DNA of 64,000 nt from Pelomonas caseinilytica (GCF_021353235.1 NZ_JAJTWT010000001.1:434001-498000), one strand, 5' to 3'. Shown: positions 1 to 8,408, counted from the stretch's first letter. Notes: generated from the sequence alone by a model not told the origin. Translations and numbers: made by a program.

Positions 1-295
1 GGCGCTCGTCGGTGAAGGCCTTGGGGTTGAAGGCGGGAGCCAGCGGATCGATGGGCTTGGCCGTGACGGCATGGCGCCCGGCATCGACGGGCAGCTGGCC
101 GTGGCATGAGGCGCAGGACCACTCGGCGCCGTGGCGGCTGATGAAGAAGGAGCGGCCACGCTCGGCCTGGGCCGGCGCGTCCGCGGCGGCTTCGTAAGCT
201 TTTTGCAGCCGGGCAGGCGAAGTCGCCTGGGCGAGCGCCGGCAGCGCAGCGGCGGCCAGCAGAGGCAGCAGGGCAAGGGCAGGTTTCAGTCTCAT
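1..295 (-). CDS. DUF1924-type c-type cytochrome, partial (C-terminus outside window)
   Basis: About 98 N-terminal residues are visible; the gene runs off the left edge. It opens with a Sec signal peptide (MRLKPALALL, then a Leu/Ala core ending near ALAQA), so the product is periplasmic. A single haem c site CASCH lies at residues 61-65, after a GRSFFISRHGAEW stretch. That layout fits the DUF1924 family, small haem proteins usually encoded beside cytochrome b and di-haem cytochromes; the partners would lie outside this window. The start is supported by an AGGA about 8 nt upstream of the ATG. An electron-transfer role is inferred only from the haem motif. Confidence 0.75.
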   Translation of the reverse strand, partial: MRLKPALALLPLLAAAALPALAQATSPARLQKAYEAAADAPAQAERGRSFFISRHGAEWSCASCHGQLPVDAGRHAVTAKPIDPLAPAFNPKAFTDER

Positions 296-409
296 GGGCA
301 GTCCTCGAGCAGGCGCAGCCATCATCGAAAACCGCCCTTGAACGCCTGCTGAACCGGCCGTTCATGTGGCGTTCAGCGTGGCGCCGCGGGCCGGCGCGGG
401 TCGGCCCGC

Positions 410-1339
410 TCAGCCCCGCTGGCGCTCCGCCAGCATCTCGACGAAGCGCCTCACCTTGGCCGGCCGGAAGCGAGCCGCCGGATAGACGACGTGGACGCCA
501 CCGCTCGCCAGGGTCCACTCGGGTAGCAACTGGACGAGACGGCCCTGCGCCACGTCCGCCGCCACGGCGTAGTCGGGCAGGACGGACAGGCCGGCCCCTT
601 GGCAGACGGCTTCGCGCACCGCCAGCGTCGCGTCCAGGCGGATGGCGGCGTCGACCTTCACCCGGCACTGCTTTCCATGCGCATCGGTGAACGCCCAGTC
701 CTCGGGCGCCCGCAAGGCCGAGTTGGCGACAAAGGGCAGCGCAGCCACCTGCTCAGGCCCACCCGAGCGGTGGAGCCGGCGGGCCCAGTCGGGCGTTGCG
801 ACCAGCAGCTGCCTGAAGCTGCCGATCTGCCGCGCCTGCAGCCCCAGGTCCGTCAGCCAGCCAACGCGGATGGCGAGCTCGGCCTCGCCGGCGTGCAGGT
901 CGAGGAACTGGTCGCTGAGCATCATCTCCACCTTGCACTGCGGATAGGCTCGCGAGAACTCGACGACGACGCCGACCACCGTCGTCAGGCCGTAGTCCAG
1001 CGGCGCCGTCAGTCGCAGGGTGCCGGTGGGCTCCGTCGGCACGCCGGCCAGTTCGTCGAAGGCATCGCCGGCCTCCCTCAGGATGACCGCGCAGCGCTCG
1101 TAGAAGCTCCGCCCGGCCTCGGTCGGCACGACCCGGCGGGTGGTGCGGGTCAGCAACTGGGCGCCGAACTCGGCCTCCAGCCGCGCCACCTGCTGGCTGA
1201 CGACGGCCTTGGTGATGCCCAGGCGCTCGGCGGCGGCCGTGAAGCCGCCGGCCTCGACGACGGCGGCGAAGTAGGCCAGCCGTTTCAGGTTGGCCAGATT
1301 GGCATGGCCGGATGGCCGCCGACTGTTTGCTGTTGGCAT
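410..1339 (-). CDS. LysR-family transcriptional regulator
   Basis: 309 aa, the usual LTTR length. The winged helix-turn-helix covers about residues 17-75 (AAERLGITKAVVSQQVARLE, then LLTRTTRRVVPTEAG), followed by a LysR substrate-binding domain from about residue 100 to the end. It is transcribed away from the DsbA-like/MBL pair that begins at 1422, with 82 bp between the starts. By the usual LTTR logic it probably controls that pair and itself. The effector is unknown. The ATG at 1339 gives a 16-residue polar N-terminus before the HTH, so a slightly later start is possible. Confidence 0.9.
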   Translation of the reverse strand: MPTANSRRPSGHANLANLKRLAYFAAVVEAGGFTAAAERLGITKAVVSQQVARLEAEFGAQLLTRTTRRVVPTEAGRSFYERCAVILREAGDAFDELAGVPTEPTGTLRLTAPLDYGLTTVVGVVVEFSRAYPQCKVEMMLSDQFLDLHAGEAELAIRVGWLTDLGLQARQIGSFRQLLVATPDWARRLHRSGGPEQVAALPFVANSALRAPEDWAFTDAHGKQCRVKVDAAIRLDATLAVREAVCQGAGLSVLPDYAVAADVAQGRLVQLLPEWTLASGGVHVVYPAARFRPAKVRRFVEMLAERQRG

Positions 1340-1421
1340 ACAGAAAGTCTACAGAGTATGGATTTTTCTTGTGATCTCCGCTTCCTAGGATGAGGGCATC
1401 CGAGACAGGAATCGCCGTCCC
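1340..1421. promoter_or_regulatory. divergent regulatory region between LysR gene and dsbA-like gene
   Basis: This 82-bp gap separates two divergent start codons and is visibly more AT-rich than its flanks (around ATGGATTTTTCTTGTGATC). A TAGGAT at 1386-1391 could serve as a -10 for the plus-strand gene, but I see no good -35. I could not pick a clear T-N11-A LysR box over background. The regulatory role is inferred from the divergent layout. Confidence 0.35.
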
Positions 1422-2060
1422 ATGAAACCCACCCTCCACTACGTCTTCGATCCGCTCTGCGGCTGGTGCTATGGCGCCAGCCTGGCGGTCGGGATCGTCG
1501 CCGCCACCGGCGCGGCCCAGCTCCGACTGCTGCCCAGCGGCCTGTTCCAGGGCGACGGTGCGCGCCCGATGGACGACAACTTCGCCGCCTACGCCTGGTC
1601 CAACGACCAGCGCATCCAGCACCTGACGGGCCAGCTTTTCTCGCAGCGCTACCGCGACGGCGTGCTGGCCGACCGCCGGCAGCGCTTCGACAGCGGCCCC
1701 GCGACGCTGGCGCTGAGCGCCGTCGCCCTGACGGCGCCCGAGCAGGAGGTGCAGGCGCTGGCGGCCATCCAGCGTGCCCGTTATGTCGACGGACAGGACG
1801 TCACCAGCCCAGACGTCCTGGCCGCGACCCTGGCCGCCCTGGGCCTGACCCAGGCGGCACGGCGCTTCCAGGCCGCCGACCCGGCCGTCCAGGCCACCGC
1901 CGACGCCCGCATCGCCCAGGCGCGGGCCCTGATGCAACGCCACGGTGCGCGCGGCGTGCCGACCTTCATCCGCGAAGCCGGCGGCCACGAGCGGTTGCTC
2001 GACAGCCGCAGCGCCTATGGCGACCCCGGTGCCCTCGCGGCGCAACTGATGGCGGCCTGA
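1422..2060 (+). CDS. DsbA-family thioredoxin-fold oxidoreductase (FrnE-like)
   Basis: 212 aa. The N-terminus FDPLCGWCYGASL carries a CxxC pair at Cys13 and Cys16, followed by a helical insertion domain. A cis-proline loop, GARGVPTFI, lies near residue 183. This is the layout of cytoplasmic DsbA/FrnE-like proteins. There is no signal peptide, so a cytoplasmic thiol redox or isomerase role is more likely than periplasmic disulfide formation. The MBL-fold gene follows after 45 bp on the same strand and the LysR regulator lies upstream, so the three probably form one stress or detoxification unit (inference). The CGWC dipeptide is common in FrnE-type members. Confidence 0.85.
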   Translation: MKPTLHYVFDPLCGWCYGASLAVGIVAATGAAQLRLLPSGLFQGDGARPMDDNFAAYAWSNDQRIQHLTGQLFSQRYRDGVLADRRQRFDSGPATLALSAVALTAPEQEVQALAAIQRARYVDGQDVTSPDVLAATLAALGLTQAARRFQAADPAVQATADARIAQARALMQRHGARGVPTFIREAGGHERLLDSRSAYGDPGALAAQLMAA

Positions 2061-2105
2061 AAGCGGGCCCCTCCCTCCTCACCCCTGCCCACCGAAAGGA
2101 TTCCC

Positions 2106-2990
2106 ATGATGACCCGCCGAGATTTCGTCCAGACCGCCGCCGCGCTGGCCGTGACTGCTTCCACCGCCAGTCAGGCGGCAGCCCCGCTGCAGTGGCGGCA
2201 CCTGCCCGCTGGCGAGCGGGGCTTCTTCCGCGCGCCCGTGCTGCTGAGCGGGGCGAAGGAGGCCGTGCTCATCGACGGTGGCTTCTCGCTGCAGGATGGT
2301 CGCGCCGCCGTGGAGGCGATCAAGGCCTCGGGCAGGACGCTGACCACCGTCTACATCAGCCAGAGCGACCCCGACTACTACTTCAGCCTCGGGCCGATCC
2401 GCGCCGCCTTCCCCGATGCCCGGGTCATCGCCGCGTCGGCCACCATTGCCGCCATCCAGGCCAACGTGGCCAAGAAGATCGCCATCTGGGGCCCGCAGCT
2501 CAAGGAGAACGGGCCGCAGAGCCTGGCCGACATCGTCATGCCCGAGCCCTTCGACGGCCCGGCCCTGCAGCTCGAAGGCCAGGCCATAGAGATCGTCCCG
2601 GCGCAAGGGTTGGAGAACCGGCGCTACCTCTGGGTGCCTTCGCTGCAGGCCGTGTTCGGCGGCGTGCTGGTGTTTTCGGGCCTGCACGTGTGGACGGCCG
2701 ACACCGCGACGCCCGCGGCCCGCGCAGCCTGGGTGCGCAACCTCGAGGCCATCGCCGCCCGCCAGCCGGCGGTGGTTGTGCCGGGGCACCTCGCACCGGA
2801 CGGCGCCTTGGGCGTCGCGGCCGTGAACTACACGCGCGACTATCTGCTGGCCTTCGAGCAGGAGTTGGCGAAGGCGGCAGACGCCGCCGCGCTGATCGCC
2901 GCCATGAAGCAGCGCTACCCCTCGGCAGGGCTCGCTGCAGCGCTGGAGATCGGCGCCAAGGTCGCCAAGGGCGAGATGAAATGGGGCTGA
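2106..2990 (+). CDS. Exported MBL-fold protein with degenerate metal-binding motif
   Basis: 294 aa. It starts with a twin-arginine-like signal (TRRDFVQTAAALAV, cleavage likely near QAAA) and continues as a metallo-beta-lactamase fold: IDGGFS near residue 56, TTVYISQSDPDYYFSLGP around 78-95, VFSGLHVWTADT and VVPGHLAPDG. The normal HxHxDH zinc motif reads Q-S-D-P-D-Y at residues 86-91, so three of its four usual ligands are replaced, while the later His residues (LHVW, PGH) remain. AGGA just before the ATG at 2106 supports the start. Related MBL proteins carry HGDPDHYFG here, so the fold is secure but hydrolase activity is doubtful. Confidence 0.8.
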   Translation: MMTRRDFVQTAAALAVTASTASQAAAPLQWRHLPAGERGFFRAPVLLSGAKEAVLIDGGFSLQDGRAAVEAIKASGRTLTTVYISQSDPDYYFSLGPIRAAFPDARVIAASATIAAIQANVAKKIAIWGPQLKENGPQSLADIVMPEPFDGPALQLEGQAIEIVPAQGLENRRYLWVPSLQAVFGGVLVFSGLHVWTADTATPAARAAWVRNLEAIAARQPAVVVPGHLAPDGALGVAAVNYTRDYLLAFEQELAKAADAAALIAAMKQRYPSAGLAAALEIGAKVAKGEMKWG

Positions 2991-3006
2991 GCGCCGCGGG
3001 GCTCCG

Positions 3007-4428
3007 CTAGTACTCGTCCCGCTCCACACCGACATAGCCGGGCGCGAGATTCTCGAACTTGGTGTGCATGCGCTGGAAGGCCAGCTTCACCGTACCCACC
3101 GGGCCGTTACGCTGCTTGGCGATGATGATCTCGGCCACGCCCGGCTCCTTGCACTCGTCCTTGGTGTAGTACTCGTCCCGGTAGATGAACATGATGATGT
3201 CGGCATCCTGCTCGATGGCGCCGGACTCGCGCAGGTCGGACATCATGGGCCGCTTGTCGGGGCGCTGTTCCACGGAGCGGTTGAGCTGCGACAGGGCGAT
3301 GACGGGGCACTTCAGCTCCTTGGCCAGGGCCTTGAGGCCGCGGGAGATCTCGCCGAGCACGGTGGCGCGGTTCTCCTCGCTGCCGCCGCCGTTGCCGGTC
3401 ATGAGCTGCAGGTAGTCGATGACGATGAGACCGAGCTGACCGCAGATGCGGGCCTGGCGGCGGGCGCGGGCGCGTACCTCGGAGGGGCTGAGGCCGGGGC
3501 TCTCGTCGATGAAGATGCTGGCCTTGCCGAGCTTGTCGACGGCCTCGGACAGCCGGCCCCATTCGTCGTCGGCCAGGCGCCCGGTGCGCAGGTGGCTCTG
3601 GTCGATGCGGCCGATGGAGCCCACCATCCGCAGCGCGAGCTGGGAGGCGCCCATTTCCATCGAGTAGATGACGACGGGCAGGCCTTCATTGATGGCGACG
3701 TTCTCGGCGATGTTGACGGCGAAGGCGGTCTTGCCCATGGAGGGGCGGGCCGCCAGCACGATGAGGTCGCCAGGCTGCAGGCCGGCGGTCTGGCGGTCGA
3801 GGTCGTAGAAGCCGGTGCGTACGCCGGTCACGTCCTGGGCGCCGTTCTCGGCCAGTTCGTTGACGCGGTCGATGAGCTGCACGACGAGCTGGTCCATGCT
3901 CTGGAAGCCCTGGCGGCTGCGCGAGCCCTCTTCGCCGATGCGGAAGATCTTGCCCTCGGCCTCGTCGAGGATCTGGGTGACGGCGCGGCCCTGCGGGTTC
4001 ATCGCGGCAGTGGCGATCTCGTCGCTCGTGGCGACGAGCTTGCGCAGGATGGCCCGCTCCCGGACGATCTCCGCATAACGGCGCAGGTTGGCGGCGCTCG
4101 GCACGCTCTGCGCCAAGGCGTTGAGGTAGGCCAGGCCGCCGCACTCCTCGGCGCGGCCGAGCGAGGTCAGCTCGTCGAAGACCGTGACCACGTCGGCCGG
4201 CTTGCCGGCATTGACCAGCTTGCCGATGGCCGTGTAGACGTGCTTGTGCTCGAAGCGATAGAAGTCGCTGTCGGTCAGCAGGTCGGCCGCCCGGTCCCAG
4301 GCGGAGTTGTCGATCAGCAGGCCGCCGAGCACGCTCTGCTCGGCCTCCACCGAATGCGGCGGTACGCGCAGCCGCGCGACCTCGTCGTCTTGCGGCGCGG
4401 ATGAGGAGGCAGGAAAGATCGCGGACAT
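3007..4428 (-). CDS. dnaB: Replicative DNA helicase DnaB
   Basis: 473 aa, full length for DnaB. The N-terminal helical domain spans about residues 15-125, then a linker, then the RecA-like motor domain from about 190. Walker A is ARPSMGKTAFA near 225-235 and Walker B is LIVIDYLQLM. The helicase C-terminal motifs (ALSQLNRSVEQRPDKRP, SGAIEQDADIIMFIYRDEYY) are intact. It unwinds DNA 5'-3' at the fork as a hexamer. It is convergent with the MBL gene (17 bp gap) and lies downstream of rplI, a common beta/gammaproteobacterial order. A DnaA-box sequence sits immediately upstream of the start. Confidence 0.98.
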   Translation of the reverse strand: MSAIFPASSSAPQDDEVARLRVPPHSVEAEQSVLGGLLIDNSAWDRAADLLTDSDFYRFEHKHVYTAIGKLVNAGKPADVVTVFDELTSLGRAEECGGLAYLNALAQSVPSAANLRRYAEIVRERAILRKLVATSDEIATAAMNPQGRAVTQILDEAEGKIFRIGEEGSRSRQGFQSMDQLVVQLIDRVNELAENGAQDVTGVRTGFYDLDRQTAGLQPGDLIVLAARPSMGKTAFAVNIAENVAINEGLPVVIYSMEMGASQLALRMVGSIGRIDQSHLRTGRLADDEWGRLSEAVDKLGKASIFIDESPGLSPSEVRARARRQARICGQLGLIVIDYLQLMTGNGGGSEENRATVLGEISRGLKALAKELKCPVIALSQLNRSVEQRPDKRPMMSDLRESGAIEQDADIIMFIYRDEYYTKDECKEPGVAEIIIAKQRNGPVGTVKLAFQRMHTKFENLAPGYVGVERDEY

Positions 4429-4432
4429 CGCT

Positions 4433-4441
4433 TGTGGATAA
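4433..4441 (-). promoter_or_regulatory. DnaA box TTATCCACA just upstream of dnaB
   Basis: The minus strand reads TTATCCACA, an exact match to the strong DnaA box consensus TTATNCACA. It ends 4 nt before the dnaB start codon, where a ribosome-binding site would be. A weaker copy, GTCCACAGC, lies at about 4443-4451. The match is seen directly; binding or control of dnaB by DnaA is inference. Confidence 0.55.
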
Positions 4442-4502
4442 GGCTGTGGACGGGCTGGGGGCAGCCGGTGGGCAGCAGTGGAAAACGCGGGCCTGAAAGA
4501 CA

Positions 4503-4533
4503 GAAGGCCGAAACCCTCGGGGCCTCGGCCTTC
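4503..4533 (-). terminator. Candidate terminator after rplI
   Basis: A 9-bp perfect stem, GAAGGCCGA (4503-4511) with TCGGCCTTC (4525-4533), encloses a 13-nt loop. It lies between the rplI stop and dnaB. On the minus strand it is followed by TGTCTTTC, a poor U-tract, so it may be a weak or Rho-assisted terminator. Confidence 0.45.
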
Positions 4534-4581
4534 GTTCAGCGATGTTGCGGCGCCGGACGGCGACGCACATCAGGGGAAGCG

Positions 4582-5034
4582 TTACTCCGCTTCGGCAACC
4601 ACCTGGACCGTCACCTCGACGACGACGTCGGTGTGGGCGGCGACCTGGACCGGGAACTCGCCGACGGCCTTCAGCGGGCCGTTGGGCAGGCGCACCTGGG
4701 CCTTGGCGACCGGCGTGCCGGCCTTGGTCAGGGCTTCGGCGATGTCGGCGTTGGTCACCGAGCCGAACAGGCGGCCGTCCACACCGGCCTTCTGGGCGAT
4801 GCGGACGGTCTTGCCGGAGAGGGTCTCGCCCAGCTTCTGGGCGGCGGCCAGCTTCTCGGCGGCAGCCTTTTCGAGTTCGGCGCGGCGGGCTTCGAATTCC
4901 TTGATCGCGGCCTCGGTGGCGCGGCGCGCCTGCTTGGTCGGGATCAGGAAGTTGCGGGCATAGCCGTCCTTGACCTTGACGACGTCGCCGAGGTTGCCGA
5001 GGTTGGCCACTTTTTCGAGCAGGATCACTTGCAT
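4582..5034 (-). CDS. rplI: 50S ribosomal protein L9
   Basis: 150 aa, the standard L9 size. The N-terminal domain has the family signature [21 protein letters not shown] then [10 protein letters not shown] long connecting helix (roughly residues 40-75, rich in Ala/Glu/Lys) leads to the C-terminal domain with TVRIAQKAG and GRLFGSVT. It binds 23S rRNA near the L1 stalk. It is the last gene of the rpsF-priB-rpsR-rplI operon, 12 bp after rpsR. Confidence 0.98.
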   Translation of the reverse strand: MQVILLEKVANLGNLGDVVKVKDGYARNFLIPTKQARRATEAAIKEFEARRAELEKAAAEKLAAAQKLGETLSGKTVRIAQKAGVDGRLFGSVTNADIAEALTKAGTPVAKAQVRLPNGPLKAVGEFPVQVAAHTDVVVEVTVQVVAEAE

Positions 5035-5046
5035 GTCGTCAGCTCC

Positions 5047-5337
5047 TTAGACCTTGTGCTGGTCGCTGTACGGCAGCAGGGCCAGGAAGCGGGCGCGCTT
5101 GATGGCGACCGTCAGCTGGCGCTGGAAGAAGGCGCGCGTGCCGGTCAGGCGGGCGGGCGTGATCTTGCCGTTTTCGGCGATGAAATCGCGCAGGGTGTCG
5201 ATGTCCTTGTAGTCGATCTGCTCGACACCGGCGACGGTGAAGCGGCAGAAACGCTTGCGACGGAACAGCAGCGACTGTTGGTTGCGCTTGGGCTTCTTGT
5301 CCTTGGAGAAGCGACCTTTACCACGGGGCGGGGGCAT
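5047..5337 (-). CDS. rpsR: 30S ribosomal protein S18
   Basis: 96 aa. The core [17 protein letters not shown], then [18 protein letters not shown] and the basic [18 protein letters not shown] end, is typical S18. The N-terminus is about 20 residues longer than E. coli S18 and very basic ([20 protein letters not shown]), a common betaproteobacterial extension. S18 pairs with S6 on the 30S platform, and its gene lies in the same operon as rpsF. Confidence 0.98.
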   Translation of the reverse strand: MPPPRGKGRFSKDKKPKRNQQSLLFRRKRFCRFTVAGVEQIDYKDIDTLRDFIAENGKITPARLTGTRAFFQRQLTVAIKRARFLALLPYSDQHKV

Positions 5338-5385
5338 AGTGGACCTCTGTTGAATATCTATCCGGATTCAAAACATCCAGGCTCG

Positions 5386-5676
5386 TCAGGCAGCGGGTTC
5401 GATCAGGGTGACGTGGGCGATGAAGCCCCGGCCATTGCGCTGGTGGGTCAGGAAGCCGCGGAAGACCGCGACGCCACCGACTCCCAGCTTCTGCAGCTCC
5501 TTGGCCACCTCGCCCACCGCGACCGCCTTGATCTCCAGGGAGACCTTGCGCGGCTTGCCGGCTTCGATGACTTCGGACTCGGCCTTGAGGCTCGCGTCCA
5601 GGGCCATCAGCCCGGCGGGGGTGTAGCGGACTTGACCGAGTTGCTGGATCTGCGCCGACAGTGAAAGCTGGTTCAC
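5386..5676 (-). CDS. priB: Primosomal replication protein PriB
   Basis: 96 aa, a single OB-fold. It begins MNQLSLSAQIQQLGQVRYTPAG and continues with EVIEAGKPRKVSLEIKAVAVGEVA and GFLTHQRNGRGFIAHV, a clear match to PriB. It binds single-stranded DNA and stimulates PriA during replication restart. It sits between rpsF and rpsR, the classic position, with 50 bp on its S6 side and 48 bp on its S18 side. Confidence 0.95.
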   Translation of the reverse strand: MNQLSLSAQIQQLGQVRYTPAGLMALDASLKAESEVIEAGKPRKVSLEIKAVAVGEVAKELQKLGVGGVAVFRGFLTHQRNGRGFIAHVTLIEPAA

Positions 5677-5726
5677 GCCGTCGGTGCGTTGCTGCTCGAT
5701 AACCTGGTTCTAGCGATGGGCGGTGC

Positions 5727-6089
5727 TCAGGCCGCTTCCTGTTGCGGAGCCTTGCGGGCTTCTTCGCGCTCGACTGCCTTCATCATGACCGAGGGGGTCG
5801 TGACGGCCTTGTCCTGCACCACGGTGAGGTGGCGCAGCACGGCGTCGTTGAAGCGGAAGCCGGTCTCGAGTTCGGCAAGGATTTCCTTGCTGGCTTCGAT
5901 GTTCAGGCACAGGTAGTGGGCCTTGGCGAGCTTCTGGATCTGGTAGGCCAGTTGGCGGCGGCCCCAGTCCTCGACCCGGTGCACGACACCGCCACCGGCG
6001 GTGATCAGGCCCTTGTAGCGTTCCAGCATGGCCGGAACCTGTTCGCTTTGATCCGGATGGATCAGCAGAACGATTTCGTAGTGACGCAT
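5727..6089 (-). CDS. rpsF: 30S ribosomal protein S6
   Basis: 120 aa. It begins [21 protein letters not shown], the S6 N-terminus, and contains [30 protein letters not shown]. The ATG at 6089 is chosen over an in-frame upstream ATG at 6158 because it has an AAGGAG 5 nt upstream and matches the family start. The C-terminus ends in an acidic/basic tail. S6 binds S18 and 16S rRNA. It is the first gene of the operon; a promoter and structured leader lie upstream. Confidence 0.98.
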   Translation of the reverse strand: MRHYEIVLLIHPDQSEQVPAMLERYKGLITAGGGVVHRVEDWGRRQLAYQIQKLAKAHYLCLNIEASKEILAELETGFRFNDAVLRHLTVVQDKAVTTPSVMMKAVEREEARKAPQQEAA

Positions 6090-6178
6090 GAGTACTCCTT
6101 GTGGATTCCAGGCCCGGGGACTCCCGGGTCTGTGGAAGCCGCTCCACGGCGTCGACACGTGGTTGCGGCAAGGGGGAA
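6090..6178 (-). promoter_or_regulatory. Candidate structured 5' leader of rpsF operon
   Basis: If the promoter at 6185-6213 is used, the leader is about 89 nt. It holds two compact hairpins: GTGGA/TCCAC with a 6-nt loop (6132-6147) and CCCGGG/CCCGGG with a GACT loop (6113-6128), followed by the ribosome-binding site. Leaders of rpsF operons in many bacteria carry an S6:S18-binding RNA. Whether this one does cannot be decided without a covariance search. Confidence 0.35.
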
Positions 6179-6184
6179 CCCAGG

Positions 6185-6213
6185 ATTCTAGCCCGGAAGC
6201 TGCAAACGGCCAA
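6185..6213 (-). promoter_or_regulatory. Sigma70 promoter for rpsF-priB-rpsR-rplI
   Basis: On the minus strand TTGGCC (6208-6213) and TAGAAT (6185-6190) are separated by exactly 17 nt. The -35 matches the consensus at 4 of 6 positions and the -10 at 5 of 6. It lies about 95 nt upstream of rpsF, in the gap after the divergent-free 3' end of the symporter gene. This is a visual call. Confidence 0.6.
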
Positions 6214-6258
6214 ATCGGGCGGGGCTCGGTGGACTTCGGGCCCCGCCGGCAGCCGGCT

Positions 6259-8340
6259 TCAGCGCGGCGGGCGGCTGCGCAGCGTGTCGACGAACTCGCG
6301 TTCGCGCTGCCTGGGCGGCGCCGTCACCAGGCTGACGACCACCAGGACCAGCGCACCGGCCGGCACGCCGAAGAGGCCGGCTGCCGCCGGCTGGATGTCC
6401 CAGATCAGCATGGGCGGCCCTGGCAGGCCCACCAGCGCCCTCAGGCCGGGATGGGCCGCCGCCAGATAGGCCAGGCAGGTGGCCAGGCCGGCCAGCATGC
6501 CGGCCAGGGCGCCGGCGCGGTTGGCGCGGCGCCAGAACACGCCGGCCACCAGGGCCGGGAAAAAGGTCGAGCCGGCGATGGAGAAGGCTGCCGTCACGAC
6601 GGCCAGGATGTCGGCCGGCCGGCTGGAAGCGATGGCCGCCGCCGCCAGCGCCGCGGCCAGCAGCAGCGCCTTGGACAGGGTCACGCGCCGCGTGCGCGAG
6701 GCTTCGGGGTTGATGGCCTTGTAGTAGAGGTCGTGCGACAGCGCGCTGGAGATGGCCAGCAGCAGGCCGTCGGCCGTGGACAGCGCCGCCGCCAGCCCGC
6801 CGGCGGCCACCATGCCGGAGATGACGTAGGGCAGCCCGCCAAGTTCGGGCATGACGAGCATGACGAGGTCGGGGTGCAGGCGCAGCTCGCCGAGCTGCAG
6901 CCGGCCGTCGCCATTGAGGTCCACGGCGGACAGCAGCGCCGGGTCGACCCGCTGCCATTGGCGTATCCAGCCGGGCAGTTGGTCGAAGCTGCTGCCCACC
7001 AGGCTGTTGAAGACCTCGGTCTTGACCATCACCGCCAGGGCCGGCGCCGTCAGGTAGAGCAGGCTGATGAAGACGAGCGACCAGGCCACCGACTCGCGCG
7101 CCGTGGCGACGGAGGGGGTGGTGTAGTAGCGCGTCAGCAGGTGCGGCAGGCCGGCCGTGCCGATCATCAGGCACAGCACCAGGGCGATGAAGTTGCGTCG
7201 TCCGGCGCTGGCCTGTTCGCGCTCGGCGGGGCCGCCATCGGGGTTGCCGGCGAAGGGCTGGATGTGGGGCACGAGGCCGGACAGCGGCTGGGCGAGCTGG
7301 GTCTCGCCGTCGCGCTCGCGCCGCCAGCGGTCCTCGGCCTCGGCGGGCGTGCGCGGCAGGGCGGCGCGCTGCTTCTCGGCGGCCTGGATCAGGGCCAGGG
7401 GCGCGTCGGCGGTCTTGAGAGCCGTAACGCGGGCCGCTGCCTTGGCCTGCTCGTCGGCCAGGGCACGCGGCACGTCGGCCAGGCGGGCCGCGGCGGCATC
7501 GGCCCGCTGCTGGTGGATGCCCCGCACCTGCAGCTCGGCCGGGTCGTGGATCAGTTCCTGCTCGCGCTGGGCCAGCTGGTGCAGCTGCTGGCCGTAGACG
7601 AGCTGGGGCAGCGGCCAGCCGGTCTGCTTGACGCTGAGCCAGATCACCGGCACCAGATAGGCCAGGATCATGATGAGGTACTGGGCCACCTGGGTCCAGG
7701 TGACGGCCCGCATGCCGCCGAGGAAGGAGCAGACCAGCACGCCGCCCAGCCCAACGAAGACGCCCACCTCGAAGCCCAGGCCGGTGAGCCGGGTGGTGAT
7801 CAGCCCAACGCCGTAGATCTGGGCGACCAGGTAGACGAAGGAGACCAGGATGGCCGCCGCCGCGCCGACCAGGCGCAGGGCCCGGCCGCCGAAACGCTCG
7901 GCCAGGAAGTCGGCGAGGGTGAACTGCCCGAAGCGCCGCAGGTAGGGCGCGATGCACAGGGCCACGAGGCAGAAGCCGCCCGTCCAGCCCAGCACATAGG
8001 CCAGGCCCGCGTAGCCGCTGGCGTAGAGGGTGCCCGCCAGGCCGATGAAGCTGGCGGCGCTCATCCAGTCGGCGCCCGCGGCCATGCCGTTGTAGAGCGC
8101 CGGCACGCGCCGGCCGGCCACGAAGTATTCGGCCGGGTCGGTGGTGCGGCACAGGATGCCGATGACGGCGTAGACGGCCACTGTCGTGCCGAGGAAGGTG
8201 TAGCCGATCCAGGCCTTGGGCAGGCCCTGGCGCTCGGCCAGCGCCAGGCCGATGACGAGGGCGATGAAGCTCAGCGCGAAGATCGCGTAGCGGCGATGCA
8301 GGCGACGGGGCGGAAGATGGACAGGCACAGCCGCGATCAT
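6259..8340 (-). CDS. VC_2705-type sodium/solute symporter with EF-hand loop and charged insert
   Basis: 693 aa from ATG 8340; an in-frame TTG at 8349 falls inside the ppsA terminator and is rejected. Family marks are the SSF core ([61 protein letters not shown]). This is the branch near acetate permease ActP, so an organic acid is the likely sodium-coupled substrate (inference). A charged, predicted non-membrane insert occupies about residues 246-380. A canonical EF-hand loop [12 protein letters not shown] lies at residues 474-485. It follows ppsA on the same strand, separated by a terminator. Confidence 0.88.
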   Translation of the reverse strand: MIAAVPVHLPPRRLHRRYAIFALSFIALVIGLALAERQGLPKAWIGYTFLGTTVAVYAVIGILCRTTDPAEYFVAGRRVPALYNGMAAGADWMSAASFIGLAGTLYASGYAGLAYVLGWTGGFCLVALCIAPYLRRFGQFTLADFLAERFGGRALRLVGAAAAILVSFVYLVAQIYGVGLITTRLTGLGFEVGVFVGLGGVLVCSFLGGMRAVTWTQVAQYLIMILAYLVPVIWLSVKQTGWPLPQLVYGQQLHQLAQREQELIHDPAELQVRGIHQQRADAAAARLADVPRALADEQAKAAARVTALKTADAPLALIQAAEKQRAALPRTPAEAEDRWRRERDGETQLAQPLSGLVPHIQPFAGNPDGGPAEREQASAGRRNFIALVLCLMIGTAGLPHLLTRYYTTPSVATARESVAWSLVFISLLYLTAPALAVMVKTEVFNSLVGSSFDQLPGWIRQWQRVDPALLSAVDLNGDGRLQLGELRLHPDLVMLVMPELGGLPYVISGMVAAGGLAAALSTADGLLLAISSALSHDLYYKAINPEASRTRRVTLSKALLLAAALAAAAIASSRPADILAVVTAAFSIAGSTFFPALVAGVFWRRANRAGALAGMLAGLATCLAYLAAAHPGLRALVGLPGPPMLIWDIQPAAAGLFGVPAGALVLVVVSLVTAPPRQREREFVDTLRSRPPR

Positions 8341-8347
8341 CGGCAAC

Positions 8348-8381
8348 AAAAAGCCCGGACTCTCCTGCGGAGAACCCGGGC
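8348..8381 (-). terminator. Rho-independent terminator of ppsA
   Basis: On the minus strand, GCCCGG pairs with CCGGGC (8376-8381 and 8353-8358). An inner stem TCTCC/GGAGA closes on a TGC loop, with one 2x2 internal mismatch. The hairpin is followed by TTTTT (8348-8352). It lies 28 nt after the ppsA stop. Confidence 0.8.
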
Positions 8382-8408
8382 CGGTCGGGCGCCGTCAGGC
8401 GCGAAGGC

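Noticed and set aside
3064-4404. 446-codon plus-strand open frame opposite dnaB
   Set aside because: Low-complexity Asp/Gly/Val/Leu composition that mirrors the high-GC codon use of dnaB; no family features.
8341-8349. TTG start of the symporter at 8349
   Set aside because: It lies in the T-run of the ppsA terminator; ATG 8340 is in frame and more plausible.
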